Notes: a model not told the origin generated them from the letters alone. DNA of 64,000 nt from Bombyx mori (GCF_030269925.1 NC_085109.1:4588001-4652000); one strand, 5' to 3'; numbered from the stretch's first letter, positions 42,916-55,223 are shown. Program-made: numbers and translations.

Positions 42916-44750
42916 CGTTTTTTTTTGTCAGGAGGAAATCGCCGGGCTTCCACCCTTCACTGGGGATGGAGGGCGGGGCATGTCGAAGTCGAACCGACTA
43001 AAACCTCCTGTCGCTCAACAACCAGCATCTAAACCTCGCATGAGACAGAGCTCATGAAAAGGGGGGGAAAGTGAAGCCTTTAGTGCGGAGCACATCTCTC
43101 CTATCACCCTCCCCCTTGGGACACCGGACTGGCGGTCGTCGGCGCCACGACCACCAGCCCTCTCGGTCGGCAGGCTGTCCGAAGCCCGCCTAGATGGCAC
43201 CGGTTAGAATGGTCTATCCTACGGAATACCCCGCTGGGTCAGAACCAGCGTGGGTTGAGGATAGCCGGCCTTTCATCACCCGGATGCTCATGCGTAAAAC
43301 GTGTGCAGAGCAGCTTACACGTCGTCTTCTTAGGCCCCCTTCGCCGATCCCCAGGCCGACATGTGAGGGAGACCCGAAACACTTAGAGGGCCAGGGCTTG
43401 AGCGAGATCCGCCTCCCTGGACCCCGCTCGACGGCGGCGGGCCTGTGCATCTCTCACGCGCCCCGCCGCCTCCTTTTGCGAGATGGTGCACTCGCAGAAG
43501 TCGAGCATCGCTTTCCACGACTTCGAGCATCGATGCCAAGACACTCGGCAAAAATAGGTCGTTTCCTATTTTTGCGACGAGGACACGCCGCCACCCCTCC
43601 CATGCGGGGCAGGCGACGAGCGTATGCTCTGCCGTGTCCAAGTCGCATCCACAATGGTGGCACTCTGCTGTCGACTCGGCTCCGATCCGGTGCAGGAACT
43701 CACCGAAGCAACCGTGCCCAGTGAGTACCTGCGTGAGACGGAAAGTGAGGCGTGCTCTGTCACGATTCACCCAATTCACAAGAACCGGGCGAATCGCCTC
43801 GACGGTCATACGACCAGCCGAAGGATCGGCCAGCCGCCTGGACCATGACTCCAGCACGGACCGCCGAGATTGGGCCCTCCGCGCTCTGACCACACTGGGG
43901 CTGGGACGCGCCATGCCCTGGGCACGAAGGTTAGCCCGCCACTTATAGTCAGCGGCGAGCGCCTCCGCCTCCAGGACCCAAAGCGGCGTCCCAGCCAGTA
44001 CACACGCCGCCTCGAAAGAGATGGTGCGATAACCACGGATGATCCTGACCGCGATGGTGCGTTGCGGCCTTTGCAGCAACTTCGCTACCCCCACGGCCAG
44101 TGACCGGTCCCACACGGGCGCCTCGTATAAGGCCATTTACCGCACCACCCCCGTATAGAGACGGCGCGTCACCTGGTCAGGCCCCCCGATGTTAAGCCGG
44201 CTTAACGCGCCGGCCACCCCCAACAAACGAGGGACCAGGTTCTGAAAGTGAACACGGAAGGTCCAACGACTGTCCAGAATGAGGCCGAGGTACTTCAACT
44301 GCACCCCGACCCGATACGGACGCCTCCAATGACGATATGGGCATCGACAGGTGGCACTCTCCGGGGCCTGTGGAAATACATGGCCTCGGATTTACTGAGT
44401 GTCACGTCGAGGCCCAATCTCCTGATTTTGCCGACGACATGCGCCACCCCAGCAGTGGCAAGACGAGCAAACTCAGCAACCCCCCCTCCCCCCTCCCCCT
44501 CCGGGACACGACCAGCGTGTCGTCTGCGATTACGCTTAGGCCCGGGAGGAGCGCACCTCTTAGTACCCATTCATACCCGATATTCCACAAAAGGGGGCCG
44601 AGCACCGACCACTGTGGAACACCGCGCACGACCGGGAACCTGTGCACGATGCCACCGTGTCCAGTACACGTGACCGATCTGTCCTCCAAGTAGGAAGCCA
44701 CCAGTCGGCGAAGGTAGGGGGGGGCACCCCGTGTCTTACCAGGGGCATTT
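42916..44750 (-). pseudogene. 5'-truncated, broken R1-clade LINE
   Basis: Minus-strand copy starting inside the RT. GVPQWSVLGPLLWN and the active-site block VIADDT come first (44701-44402). A frameshift lies in a C-rich run near 44460-44490, then HVVGKIRRLGLDVTLSKSEA, then LKYLGLILDSRW-like residues. A stop lies just before MALYEAPVW (44136), then a C-terminus with CHHCGCDLDTAEHTLVAC. A ~410-bp 3' UTR and poly(A), seen as a T-run at 42918-42926, follow. Related to but distinct from the 12130 insertion. At least two disabling lesions. Confidence 0.85.
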
Positions 44751-44937
44751 CTTTAAATAAAAGAACACTTATTGCGGCATAACTATAATAGTTAGACATA
44801 TGCTGTTGCGACTCTTTTTGTAAATAATAATGTTTTTTACAAAGTCGTAGTACATTATTTTATTCTATCATCAATAGTTTTCGTAGGTAAATAATATTTT
44901 AGGTATTTTTTTTCACCTTGGGTTAAATTATTGGATG

Positions 44938-45386
44938 ATTTTTTTTTTTTTTTTTTTTGGTCAGGAGGAAATCGCCGGACTTCCGCCCTTTTCTGGGGAT
45001 ACTGGGCGGGGTATGTCAGAGTCGAACTGACTAAAACCTCCTGTCGCTCAACAACCAACGTCCAAACCTCGCATGAGACAGAACTCATGACAAGGCAAAG
45101 GGGGGAAAGTGAAGCGTTTAGTGCGGAGCACATCTCTCCCATCACCCTCCCCCTCGGGACGCCGGACTGGCGGTCGTCGGCGCCACGACCACCAGCCCTC
45201 TCGGTCGGCAGACTGTCCGAAGCCCGCCTAGATGGCGCCGGTTAGAGTGGGTTACCCTACGGAATACCCCGCTGGGCCAGAACCAGCGTGGGTCGAGGAT
45301 AGCCGGCCTTCCATCACCCGGATGCTCTTGCGTAAAACGCGTGCAGAGCAGCTTGCACGTCGTCTTCTTAGGCCCCCCTCGCCGGT
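44938..45386 (-). mobile_element. R1-clade LINE, 3' UTR only
   Basis: T-run of about 20, then GGTCAGGAGGAAATCGCCGG to CTTAGGCCCCCCTCGCCG, closely matching the 3' UTR of 42916-44750. It is truncated just where coding would begin. Two insertions of one family within 2 kb of each other, in the same orientation. Confidence 0.8.
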
Positions 45387-45389
45387 AAG

Positions 45390-45556
45390 TAAGTATTATA
45401 TCTTAGTAAGGATACCTAATTTTTTTCAAAAAAGATTATAACCTATGTCACTCGAGAATAGTGAAGCTTCCAAACAGTGAAAGAATTCTTCAAATCGGTT
45501 TAATTCAATACAAATAAACAAACAAATATTTCCTCTTTATAATATTAGTATAGATA
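45390..45556 (-). mobile_element. Helitron 5' part
   Basis: On the minus strand, TCTATACTAATATTATAAAG, AGGAAATATTTGTTTGTTT and the following GATTTGAAGAATTC match the Helitron at 5731 from its 5' end. The 3' end is missing. Confidence 0.6.
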
Positions 45557-45677
45557 TTAATTATTACAAATAATAAAAACGCTGACTTGGGCGGCGGTTT
45601 TTATTTGAACCAGTTCTAAATTATAATCTAAAATTCTATGAAAAATTACCCATATTTATCTATAATACGAAATGATG

Positions 45678-46335
45678 TTAATTTATTTTTCGTAGTTTCC
45701 TTCCTTCTTGCGTCGATAATCCTCCGTGCTGAGGGTCGTGGCCTCCTCTAACAACTTTCTCCTGCATCATCTTGCGCCATTCCTGCCTGTCCTCAGCTGT
45801 GTGGATAGCAACGTGGACTGAGGTATTGAGAGTGGAGCGTATTTGGTTCGACCAGCGAATTGGATTTCTGCCTCTGGGCCTTCTCCCGCATACCTTGCCT
45901 GTTACCAGCAGCTTTTCCAGATTGTCACCTCTCTTTCTGGCGATATGTCCAAAGATCTCGAAACTCCTCCGCGTGCATGTAGTGCTGAGCACATTGGAAT
46001 CTTGAGCTCGGTAAGAATGGATTCGTTGGTTCTGTGTTCTGTCCAACGAATCCCGAGCATTTTCCTCCAGCACTACATCTCAAATGCGTCGATGCGTTGG
46101 CGGTCGGCTTTCTTGAGGGTCCAAGTCTCTGCGCCGTAGAGAAAAATGGAAAAGACGAGGGAGGTGACGAGCTGCTTTTTGGTATTCCTCGAGATGTTTC
46201 TGTCCGCCCAAACACGGTCCATTTGGGACATAGCTTTCTTTGCCATACTGATTCGCCTTCTGAGGTCCTTTTCGGAGGATCCATTACTAGCTATGACGGA
46301 GCCCAGATAAATGAAATCCTCTACGACTTCCAGGT
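45678..46335 (-). pseudogene. RTE-like LINE ORF C-terminus, broken
   Basis: Minus strand: EVVEDFIYLGSVIASNGSS, ISMAKKAMSQMDRVWADRN, RNTKKQLVTSLVFSIFLYGA then a TAG in place of Trp (EM*CW). A frameshift around 45980 follows, then RRSFEIFGHIARKRGDNLEKL and RRPRGRNPIRWSNQIR. This is the C-terminal region after the RT of RTE-type elements, which are often misannotated as craniofacial development protein-like genes. No poly(A) is seen. Confidence 0.8.
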
Positions 46336-46967
46336 TTAGCTTATTCGTAGTTTAATAAGTTATTATTGTTCGTAGTATTATTTACTAGTCGAAATATAAA
46401 TTTTTAATTATCTTATGATGAGAATCTTAGGTATATTAATAAGAAAGATATTCAACAAAAATAGTTTCGTTCTAATAAATTAGCATAGTAATAGTACAGT
46501 GAACTAGCAATTTATTTTGGTAATTCTGAATTTAAACAAACATATTGATGAGAAGAATTCATTTTTACTTTGCAAATTTGTAAATACACGCTCTGCAGCA
46601 ATGTACGGACATATAATAATAAGAGGAAACAATAATAGCATCTACAAATACATAATATGTACTACGTGGTACTATATTTACTAAAATTAATACAACATTT
46701 ATTAATTAAATTAATGAAATTGTGGTTTTAAAGTTTTAGGGGTGTATAAAAAATGGGGGGCGCTGAAAAATAATTGATTTTCAAAGGGGGCGGTAAAAGA
46801 AATAAGTTTGATAATCACTGGCTTAGTGCGATAGGGCCCTAAAAACATCGTTGGGCCCGCCATCTGCTTACAACATCTGCAGATCGTCAAGTCCCACATG
46901 CCCCGAGATCTCGTAAAAGGCTTGGCCAAGTGCCCGACAAAATAATGCTCACCTTTAAATTCAATAT

Positions 46968-47316
46968 TGTTACGCGCTGAGGTTCGGGATTAAGAAAACT
47001 TCCACCTGAGTACCACTTAAAACTCTATTTAACACTTAGAATACTTGCAGAATACTTTACAATTCGTAATTCGCTTCTTCCGCTTCGTTTCAGGTGATCC
47101 GTTCGCTGTTTCGCTTCGAGTAGATCCGATTACTAGCTGCCTTCATCTCATCTCTGCAACGCTTTTATAATCTATACGACATCCCTAGAATTATCGAGAC
47201 CATTCCTGACAGGTCGAGTAGTTTCGATATGGATTTCGGATATTTGATAATAGATGGCGCTGTACTTCTCGAGCGTTCTCGATGTTACTAGTTCTTTGAT
47301 ATTCGTTTCTGTAACA
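46968..47316 (-). mobile_element. Solo LTR of an LTR retrotransposon
   Basis: TGTTACGCGC ... CTGTAACA, 349 bp, flanked by ATAT at 46964-46967 and 47317-47320. A 4-bp duplication favours a Ty3/gypsy-type integrase. On the minus strand GATTATAAAAGCG gives a TATA box. A diverged relative lies at 52628-53033. No internal gag/pol sequence is in the window. Confidence 0.75.
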
Positions 47317-47679
47317 ATATTTATTTAATTTAAATGAAATAAATGATATAATTACCTTTATTTTTTCTAAAGGCGCGCAAAGAAATGTTTTCATTTTAAA
47401 ATAATATATCGTCACCTAATGAAGTTAGTGTTTTACAAGACCCGCCATTTGAAATGTTATTTACGAATGGCTGGTTATAAATTCTATATTCAAATTTTAT
47501 TGAAAAAAACATATAACAATACGAGTAATTATGGAATACTATTTTCGTCGCGGTAGCAATGCCGCATAAACGACTCACTTCATTAATGACGTGTGTGAAA
47601 GCTACGAATTCACGACTCGTTATGAACGCTTTGAACGCTTTCAAAATTGAAATGTTCATGTATAAAATGAACCCCGTGG

Positions 47680-48345
47680 TCGATTGAAAACAGCAACGAC
47701 AATCAACAACGACGAATTGGAAGCGATAGTGGAAGGTGATGGTACTCAATCTACCGTTGAGTAGCGGTAGCTTTCAACGTGAGCTTCAATACAATATTAG
47801 ATAATTTGCATTAAATTAGCAAGTAAAAAAACTACATAAGTGTGTGCCAGCGCAAAGGAACAAGCTCTTTCGTTTCCTAACAGACCTAGAAACAGATTTT
47901 CAAACGGACTGTCACTACTTTGAAAAATGTTTTTTTTTTATACACGTAAACGGTCGTCATGTTGATTAGACCTTTTTTTTTCCGGGCCGGGGGCCGAACC
48001 TCCTACGAGGTCCCCGCACCTAGGGGGTGCGCGCGATATGTGGGACTCAACGATCTGCAGGTGTTGGGAGCAGACATGTTGATTAGATCCTGGTTTAACA
48101 CTTAGGCAATGCCGCAAACTAAAACTTGCTCCTAAAATGTTATGGTCATTGTTTGACGGGTTAGTGCCGGTATAATTCCATAGCAGCTTCTTATGGATGT
48201 GTATTGTGAGAAACTGGACCCAATGGTGGAGAAACTCGCAAATCTCCGGCCAGCTTTAGTTAACCGCTCGTCTCCGCTGCTACTATACGACAAAACTTGA
48301 CCTCATAGGGCATTTAAGCTATAACAGGGTTGGAATTTTTTGGTA
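47680..48345 (+). pseudogene. Fossil mariner transposase, interrupted
   Basis: Plus-strand pieces NNDELEAIVEGDGTQSTVE (about 47700-47760) and DVYCEKLDPMVEKLANLRPA with LVNRSSPLLLYDKT (about 48190-48290) match mariner transposases in order. The second D-box reads LLYDKT with the usual NARPH lost. Stops lie between the pieces. A LINE tail (47971-48074) is inserted in it. Confidence 0.7.
47971..48074 (-). mobile_element. LINE 3' tail with 13-bp target duplication
   Basis: CATGTTGATTAGA at 47958-47970 and 48075-48087 flanks a 104-bp insert, which on the minus strand runs CTGCTCCCAACACC to CCCGGCCCGG plus poly(A). Family not identified. It is inserted into a fossil mariner. Confidence 0.8.
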
Positions 48346-48362
48346 AATTAACTTTAACTGCA

Positions 48363-48779
48363 TTGCATAGGGAGGATGAGCTCACAGCGCACCTGGTGTT
48401 ACGTGATTACTGGTGCCCATAGACATCTACGACGTAAATGCGCCACCCACCTTGAGATATAAGTTCTAAGGTTTCAATTATAGTTACGGCACTATTCAAA
48501 CCAAAACACATTACTGCTTCACGGCTGAAATAGGCAGGGAGGTAGTGCCTACCCGTGCAGACTTACAAGAGGTCCCACCACCAGTAATTACGCAAATTAT
48601 AATTTTGCGGGTTTGATTTTTATTACACGATGTTATTCCTTCACCGTGGAAGTCAATCGTGCACATTTGTTAAGTACGTATTTCATCAGAAAAGCTGGTA
48701 CCCGCCTGCGGGATTCAAACTTCGTTGCATCGTTTGATACGACTGCACCGGACGTTTTATTCTTTAGGTCGCGATGACT
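48363..48779 (-). repeat. Full-length tRNA-headed SINE with BMC1-type body
   Basis: Body from GAGCTCACAGCGCACC to CCACCACCAGTAATTACGC, then the linker (TTATTCCTTCACCGTGG) and the tRNA-like head (CCGCCTGCGGGATTCAAAC ... TTTAGGTCGCGATGAC), all on the minus strand. Organised exactly like 2551-2978. Confidence 0.82.
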
Positions 48780-49401
48780 TCTATACTTTCTGTATACCTA
48801 ACGACAATTTTATAGATAAGTATATACCTAATACTAATATTTATATACCTAATACATTACCGCCCTGTATTTTAAATAAGGTATGTTAACTTAAGCACGT
48901 TAACAACTTAAAGCATAGTTTCAATTTATTATTTCATTTTTTTACATTGAAACGTAAACTGAGCGGGCGCTTAATTAACAAACAGACAGAAGTCAATTAA
49001 ACAGCCTTAACAATTTCTCATTCACAATTCACAATAGGAATTCAGGGGCGATCCACGATTTGATTGATTACTCTACCAAAAATACTCGAGGACATTTTAC
49101 GATCATTAATTTCAACGGAAAATCGGTATTGTAACTTCTTTGCATAATAGCTCTCGCATAGAATAGACCTCTTTCAGCGCAATTCAATAATAAAGAGCCA
49201 TTGTTCAATATTTATCTGCACGCACTTCGCAGGCGAACTCATTAATATGCTTTTAGTATTTTCTTTTTTCTTTTTTTGGGAAAATTGATGTTAACTTAAT
49301 GGTTTTTATTTGGATGTAAAGTAGCTTTGTGTTTGGTGAACGATCCTCCAATATATGGCAACCATTAAAATTGCTTATGAAACAAAGTTTTTTTTTCGAT
49401 T

Positions 49402-49507
49402 CGTACGTATTTCATTAGAAAAATTGGTACCCGCCTGCGGGATCTGAACACCGGTACATCGCTACACACGAATCCACCGGACGTCTTATCCTTTAGGCCA
49501 CGACGAC
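49402..49507 (-). repeat. SINE tRNA-like head only
   Basis: GTACCCGCCTGCGGGATCTG to CTTTAGGCCACGACGAC, the head of the SINE at 48363 without its body, preceded by a short T-run. Either 3'-deleted or a distinct SINE sharing the head. Confidence 0.6.
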
Positions 49508-51515
49508 ATGATAGAGTATACACTTTGAGCCCACCCGGATAAGTGCTATCTGCCTTCTTACCTCTTTCTGTGGCGAAGCAGTTGACGATCCGAAATACGT
49601 TTCACGTCATGGCTCCGATCGTCTATCTGGTCTGCTGATCAAAACCGAAAAATATATTTCAAGAGAACATTCACACGTGCAATTCATAATCCCATTCGAA
49701 AATATCTTTAGTTATTCGAAATCTTATTCTATTATGTATATAAAATACAGACGTATTAATTAGTCAGCAATTTCCCGGCAACGTGATCTCCGGGTAGGTG
49801 CAATGAAGATTAAAGTGCAATGGTATTGCCCACCCGTCTAGATCATAAAGCGGGCTCATAACGTTTTTGACGGCTATGCTCAACCGTATTTCAGCTTATT
49901 GTTTGTTAGATAATGGACGAACAACCTATGCAGTGACTTAAAAATTGAGATGGTGAATACCGACTTTAATATGCTATGAGAGTTTTAATATTGAAAATTT
50001 TCGATTTTAAAACTATGCATATGAAATATGTGTTTCAGCTTTTACAATCGCAGTTAATGTGTCGTAGAATCTCCCTTAAGTCTTATATGGATGTTTGAGC
50101 GTATACAAAACTGAGCTTTAGTGACGTTATGTTTTATAACGTACTGTACTGTCGAATATTACTTGTATTTTTTAAGCCAAATAACAAAGATTTAAGAGTA
50201 GTAAAAGTGAGTATGTTAACCACTTAAATAATTATGTCAGTTACCCAAAGTGGGAACTTTTTGGTTGGAGTGCGAAGCAATAAAAAACGTATGATAATGG
50301 TTATCTATTAACCGTGAATTAACAAATGTAGTGCAGGATGCCATCAGGCTCAGTGAAGTGAGTCTATGCATGGTGGCTGGCAAGAGCTGGTGGTAGGTGA
50401 TATTTAAATTCGATGGTGGCAATGGTTTGGCGAAAAGTCAAGCCAGTGAGTTCTTTAATTTCGCAATTTTTTTCATCCTTCATATTATAGTCTTTTTTTT
50501 TAAGATCTTAGAAAGGACTTAAAATCTACTAAAACTTTTCTCCGCCTACATAAAACATTGAGAGTTTCATTAAACTAAATATAACAAATAGAATAAAGTT
50601 TATTAACTAAGAAAGAGTCTTGTGTGCTTGTGTCCCAAAAAGGATAAAAGGATATAATGCCTTTCAAACCAAACAGTAATGAGGCAATCTTATTCTACCG
50701 AGACATTCCGGGCACAGAGCTTATCATTATATTACCTAACTTACCTTAACTACCATCTCAGGTGTAAGTAATATAGACATTATTTCAATGTGATAAAGTT
50801 TTCTACAGCATGTTTTACGGTCCGGCTTGAAAAATTTCATTTTGCGGTATGGGTTCTTATAAATACTTCTCACTAGGTACGTCGTGAGTTTTTTTTTAGC
50901 TTTACGAAGCTTAAAAAACCAAATGCAGGCCACACATTGGAATCGAAAATAAGCTTCTAACCGCACTTTTGTTTTTCAGAGTGAATACCTTGCGACTCCA
51001 ATAAATCTGAACAGAGAAATAACTCTTTATTATGAGACGAAAGTGTTAAATCTCAGCAGTCGTCGGCCAGATTAATGCATTAATAAAACCAGTCTACTTA
51101 TTCTATTAAAAATATATTTTCTAGGATATTTTTGAACTGTATTACTTATTGGTTTTTGTTACGTTTTTTTTAATCAAAATGAAATACGCCTTGGGTGACT
51201 TTTAATAAACAATAAGAATATACTTTCATCGCAGAAAGTCTTTTATTTTAAGTCTATTGTAAATAATTTTCCATTACAGAAATGGATTTGAACAGAAAAC
51301 CAATGTTTTCTGTTTGATTTGAACAAGGGGAGGGGTAAGGGAAGATAATTTCGTGTGTCAGAGCTTCGATCGAGTTACAAGGGTTTCTAAACGCATTTTC
51401 CTTCCTCGCTCTCCATGAAGGATTCATTGTAAGTACTTAAGGTTTGTAAACTGGATTTCAGTCAATATTAGCTTACCATAAACTTACTTCAGGAGATTTA
51501 GAGTAATTTTATCTG
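49508..51515. other. AT-rich spacer, no gene seen
   Basis: No repeat border, domain or splice-consistent exon recognised. Short minus-strand frames at 50237-50966 look like chance. Confidence 0.45.
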
Positions 51516-51685
51516 ACTGCCTATGGAGCCCAAAACCCACCTGTTATTAAGTGGCTTAACAAAGCCCATAGATACAACAGCATGAATGCTGCTGTTTTAG
51601 ACATGGGATCGAAGTTTATATAACAGATATCGCACCTTTAAACCGGAACGCAGGACTGTTTAGCGTCAAGAATACCTAAGATGAT
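51516..51685 (-). repeat. BMC1-type repeat, old and degenerate
   Basis: CCCACCTGTTATTAAGTGG, AAGCCCATAGATACAAC and TAAACCGGAACGCAGGACTG in the expected order. Strongly diverged. Confidence 0.6.
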
Positions 51686-51749
51686 TGTTTCTACCCATGC
51701 TCTATCTACCACCAGCTAGGAAACAATTACAATTTAAATTTAGAACCGG

Positions 51750-52140
51750 TAAGTATCTTAAAGTAGCATCAGAATGCTACTTCAACAAAGTGACGCGGCA
51801 CGATAATCCTCTTGTCGTGGCCGCCGCTAATTACATACCCGATCCAGGCAACGTAGCATCGCCAAGCCGCCGTCGCCCGAAACATGTCTTGTCGAGTCCC
51901 CCGGATTTCATTATGGGTCCTTCGATTAGTCACCCAAGAGTTTGATGAGCTAACTAGCCCATGGACACAACCCTCTGAGTTTCTCACAGGTCTTCTCAGT
52001 GAGTCGCGATGATTCGGTGGTAGATTCTGCGAAGCACTGCTCTGGCTAGGGGTTAGTGTTTGCAAATTTTCTCAGGTTGAGCCCGTACGCTCACTATAGC
52101 TAAAATAGTCCCTTAGGCTATCAGCGAATAGGAAAGAATT
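51750..52140 (+). pseudogene. Jockey-family LINE remnant
   Basis: Plus strand: residues FNKVTRHDNPLVVAAANYIP and RRRPKHVLSSPP match the C-terminus of ORF2 in the complete element (FEKAARHENPLIVAAGNYIP). The diverged 3' tail follows, up to CTATCAGCGAATAGG. An older subfamily member. Confidence 0.8.
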
Positions 52141-52627
52141 CATGTTACTAATAAATGATTCTGCTTAATAGGGTATTCTAGTTTTTCACATTTAATAAAA
52201 GATAAAAGTAAACAAAAACTGCAAATAGTGTTATAACTGTAGTAGGAAACCTAACATGTGAAGCCATTGTTTCACAAGAACTTTTAGTAACAATAAACAA
52301 GAGCAATCGGAATTTTCAAGGAACGTAAAGCCGCAGCAGCTGATTTTCAGGAATTTAATACCATCTGCCCCCGGACAAAACCTTCGAACAATTCGTTGGT
52401 AGCACCTTAGGTTTTTATTCAGTTACAATAATGAGCACATCGAGTAATTTCAAATTAGATTAAAATTATTGTTGATTTTACAGATACATTTCTGTTTACA
52501 ATATTGGCGTTGGATTTGAACAGAAAGTCTTAATTATCTTCAAAAGCCTATGTTGGGGAAAAAAGACCGTGCAAGAGTAGAACAAAAACGGACAAAAATG
52601 AATCATGTTAGAATTTCGTGACTGTGT

Positions 52628-53033
52628 TATGTCCGCTGTTCTATAATATTGTTAAGCCTGTAAGAGTAATGTCATCTATCGCCGAATAGCCGAAACAAAT
52701 ATACAAGGATCTGGTAACATCTAGAACGCTCGAGAAAAAACACGCCATCTATTGTCAGATAGCGGTAACACACATCGAAAATACTCGACATGTTAGGAAT
52801 GTTCTCGATAATTCTAGGGTTATCGTATCGACATATAAAAGTGTTGCAGAGATGGCACGCAGTCAGTCAGTAATCAGAACTACTCGAAGCGAAATAGCGA
52901 ACGGGTCTCCTGAAGCGAAGCGGAAGAAGCGAATTGAGAATTAAAAAGTGTTCTGTGAGTGTTCTAAGTGATAAATACAGTGTTACTTTTTGTACTTCTG
53001 TAGATTTTTTATTTATCCCGAATCCCAGCGCGT
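52628..53033 (+). mobile_element. Diverged LTR, relative of the solo LTR at 46968
   Basis: Shares AACGCTCGAGAA, TTCTCGATAATTCTAGGG, ACATATAAAAGTGTTGCAGAG (TATA box), ACTACTCGAAGCGAAATAGC and CGAATCCCAGCGCGTAA with the inverse of 46968-47316. The ends have decayed and no target duplication is visible. Confidence 0.65.
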
Positions 53034-54530
53034 AAAAATATCAAGATGGAATTTAATAGTTTTGTAAGTTTGACATTCTGTGGGATCGAGACCAACGTCA
53101 TTTGGCTCCAACATTCGTTTTGAGACATTCCTAGAACGTTTCAAACAGTTAATAGGCAATTGCTTAAACAATTTTGAAGAAAATAAATTATATTTTGAGC
53201 AACCAAATCTGAGAGGCCCTTAACTTTTTTTGTTATTTCTAATATAAAAAAAAAAAAAAAATGTCTTCTTGATAATAAAAATATTGTTCAATGGATTAAT
53301 TCTTATCAATATTTTTTTATGGATTAGAATGTTAATAATATCTTTCAATCCTTCATTTATACAACAGTTTCTCTCCTACTGCATCTATTCACTATGAAGT
53401 GAGCCTCTCAAAGAGGCTAGCTCTAGTAGCGAATCGCATGGGAATTGATCGCGTCCTAGATCCCTAACTCATCCTGTTTGGCTGTGGACCACCAAAACAA
53501 CAAGTTTTAGTACGATATCAAAATGTTATTATAGCTTCATTTTAACACAGAAAATCACAAAAACATATTTTTCAGAAACGTTGATATTATTAATATTCGC
53601 TGGATTATGAGTTCGCTACGGGAGCCTTTTCGGGAATAATACGATCCGGGGATAACAAAGAATTTTGGTAATGTAATTCTTTATGAAAAATCGATAAAGA
53701 GTTCGTTGTGACTGAACAAAATCCTTCACTTATACGGTCATTGAATGAAATTCTGATTTTTTTGTCAAAGGAATGTTATCTATTATTATGTGTAAAGCGT
53801 GACCTTTGGATATCAATGTCGCTACCACTGATAATATTGAGACGTGACAATTGTTGTTTATGTATTACTCCGCAGCATCTTTCTAAAGGGATAAATAGCA
53901 AATCTTTCTAAAAAGATTTATCTAAGAAATAGAGAGGGACGAAACGTGGAATGAACGACGTTGGAGTCGACGACGAATTTAAAGTTCAGAATATTTTGAT
54001 ATTAATGACGGCTAATTTAAGGTAACGTTTGTCTGAGCTGTTTCTAAACTTTTACTAAAAAGGGTATTAAACCCATCGTCAATTTAAACAAATACAGCAC
54101 ACAATCATTTATTTGGCATATAACAAAGTGTCGTTGATAATGCTTTCCCTACTTGTCTGGGTAGTTTGCAATTTGCAATTAAGTACCGAAAAAAAATTGA
54201 GATTTTACTTTCGTAGAAAGACAAGCTGACGATTTGCCTAATAGTATTAATAGAAGCTACGTAGATTACATTGTATCTGATACTACCCTTGAAATGGAAA
54301 AATTCTTACTGTTTTAACAATCAGCTCAAGTCAAGTCAAGTTGGGAACGTCACTTCTTGCCTCAACGACACTTCCTAACCTCCGAAGTTGAGTGTAAGGG
54401 CGAAGGAAACTTGAAACAAGAAAAACATTGGCTATACCAATAATATGAGATTGGAAATTCATAAATCAAAAACTTGTACGAGTATAGCAAAAATGTCAAA
54501 TAATAATAGCTTCATTAAATTTTGAATATA
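53034..54530. other. AT-rich spacer, no gene seen
   Basis: AT-rich sequence with an A-run near 53248-53261. The plus frame at 53708-53911 shows no motif. Confidence 0.45.
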
Positions 54531-54774
54531 TTTTTTTTTATTGCTTAGATGGATGGACGAGCTCACAGCCCACCTGGTGTTAAGTGATTACTGGAGCCCA
54601 TAGACATCTAAAACGTAAATGCGCCACCCACCTCGAGATATAAGTTCTAAGATCTCAGTATAGTTACAACGGCTGCCCCACCCTTCGAACCGAAACGCAT
54701 TACTGCTTCACGGCGGAAATAGGCGGGGTGGTGGTACCTACCCGTGCGGACTCCCAAGAGGTCCTACCACCAGT
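54531..54774 (-). repeat. BMC1-type repeat, good short-form copy
   Basis: T-run at 54531-54539 then a nearly consensus unit to CCTACCACCAGT. Useful as the type copy of the short form. Confidence 0.9.
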
Positions 54775-55223
54775 GAGAATAATAAATGAGAAATTGAGCA
54801 CATGCGCCATAAAAAGAATTCTAGGTAAAACCTCTGATCATTCAAAACAAATACAGTAAGTAACAAGCGAAAGTTGATCCCTTTTCGTTAATATTGAACG
54901 AGGCCTCTGAGCGATGTATTTTTAGACATCTGAATTCAGTGAAATTTACGAATTGAGTGACAATGAGAGCTTCACGAGTCACGTTTGAGTGCTTTGGGGT
55001 GTTCGGTATTATAAGTGAACCAACACTGCGAATGCGAAGAAAATTTTAAAATCCCGATCATTGCCAAACAGAATTGTTACAGTTACCAGACTCGTCGTTG
55101 AAGGCATCTGGTAGCAGGAAAATTAGACACCGTCATTAACACTGACATTTAGTATACTCTCACGCTATGGTTAAGCCATAAGAGTAGTTTTAATCATGAG
55201 TTAACTATATTGCATCTGATGAG

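Larger units (their letters stand above)
40586..46820. mobile_element. hAT-type DNA transposon filled with nested insertions
   Basis: GCTTAGTG lies at 40578-40585 and 46821-46828, the 8-bp duplication expected for hAT. The ends are CAGTCTTTCTCAAAGTGG (left) and, inverted, CAGTGATTATCAAACTT (right). Both ends continue into G-rich GGGGGCG-type subterminal sequence. The 6235 bp between contains a fossil mariner (41288-42420), two R1-clade insertions (42916-44750, 44938-45386), a Helitron piece and an RTE-like remnant. I see no hAT transposase frame, so the element was probably short and non-autonomous before the insertions. Confidence 0.8.

Noticed and set aside
43194..44693. Several plus-strand open frames of 70-176 codons
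   Set aside because: They are antisense to the R1-clade pseudogene, whose minus strand carries the RT and CCHC motifs. GC-rich LINE sequence opens many false frames.
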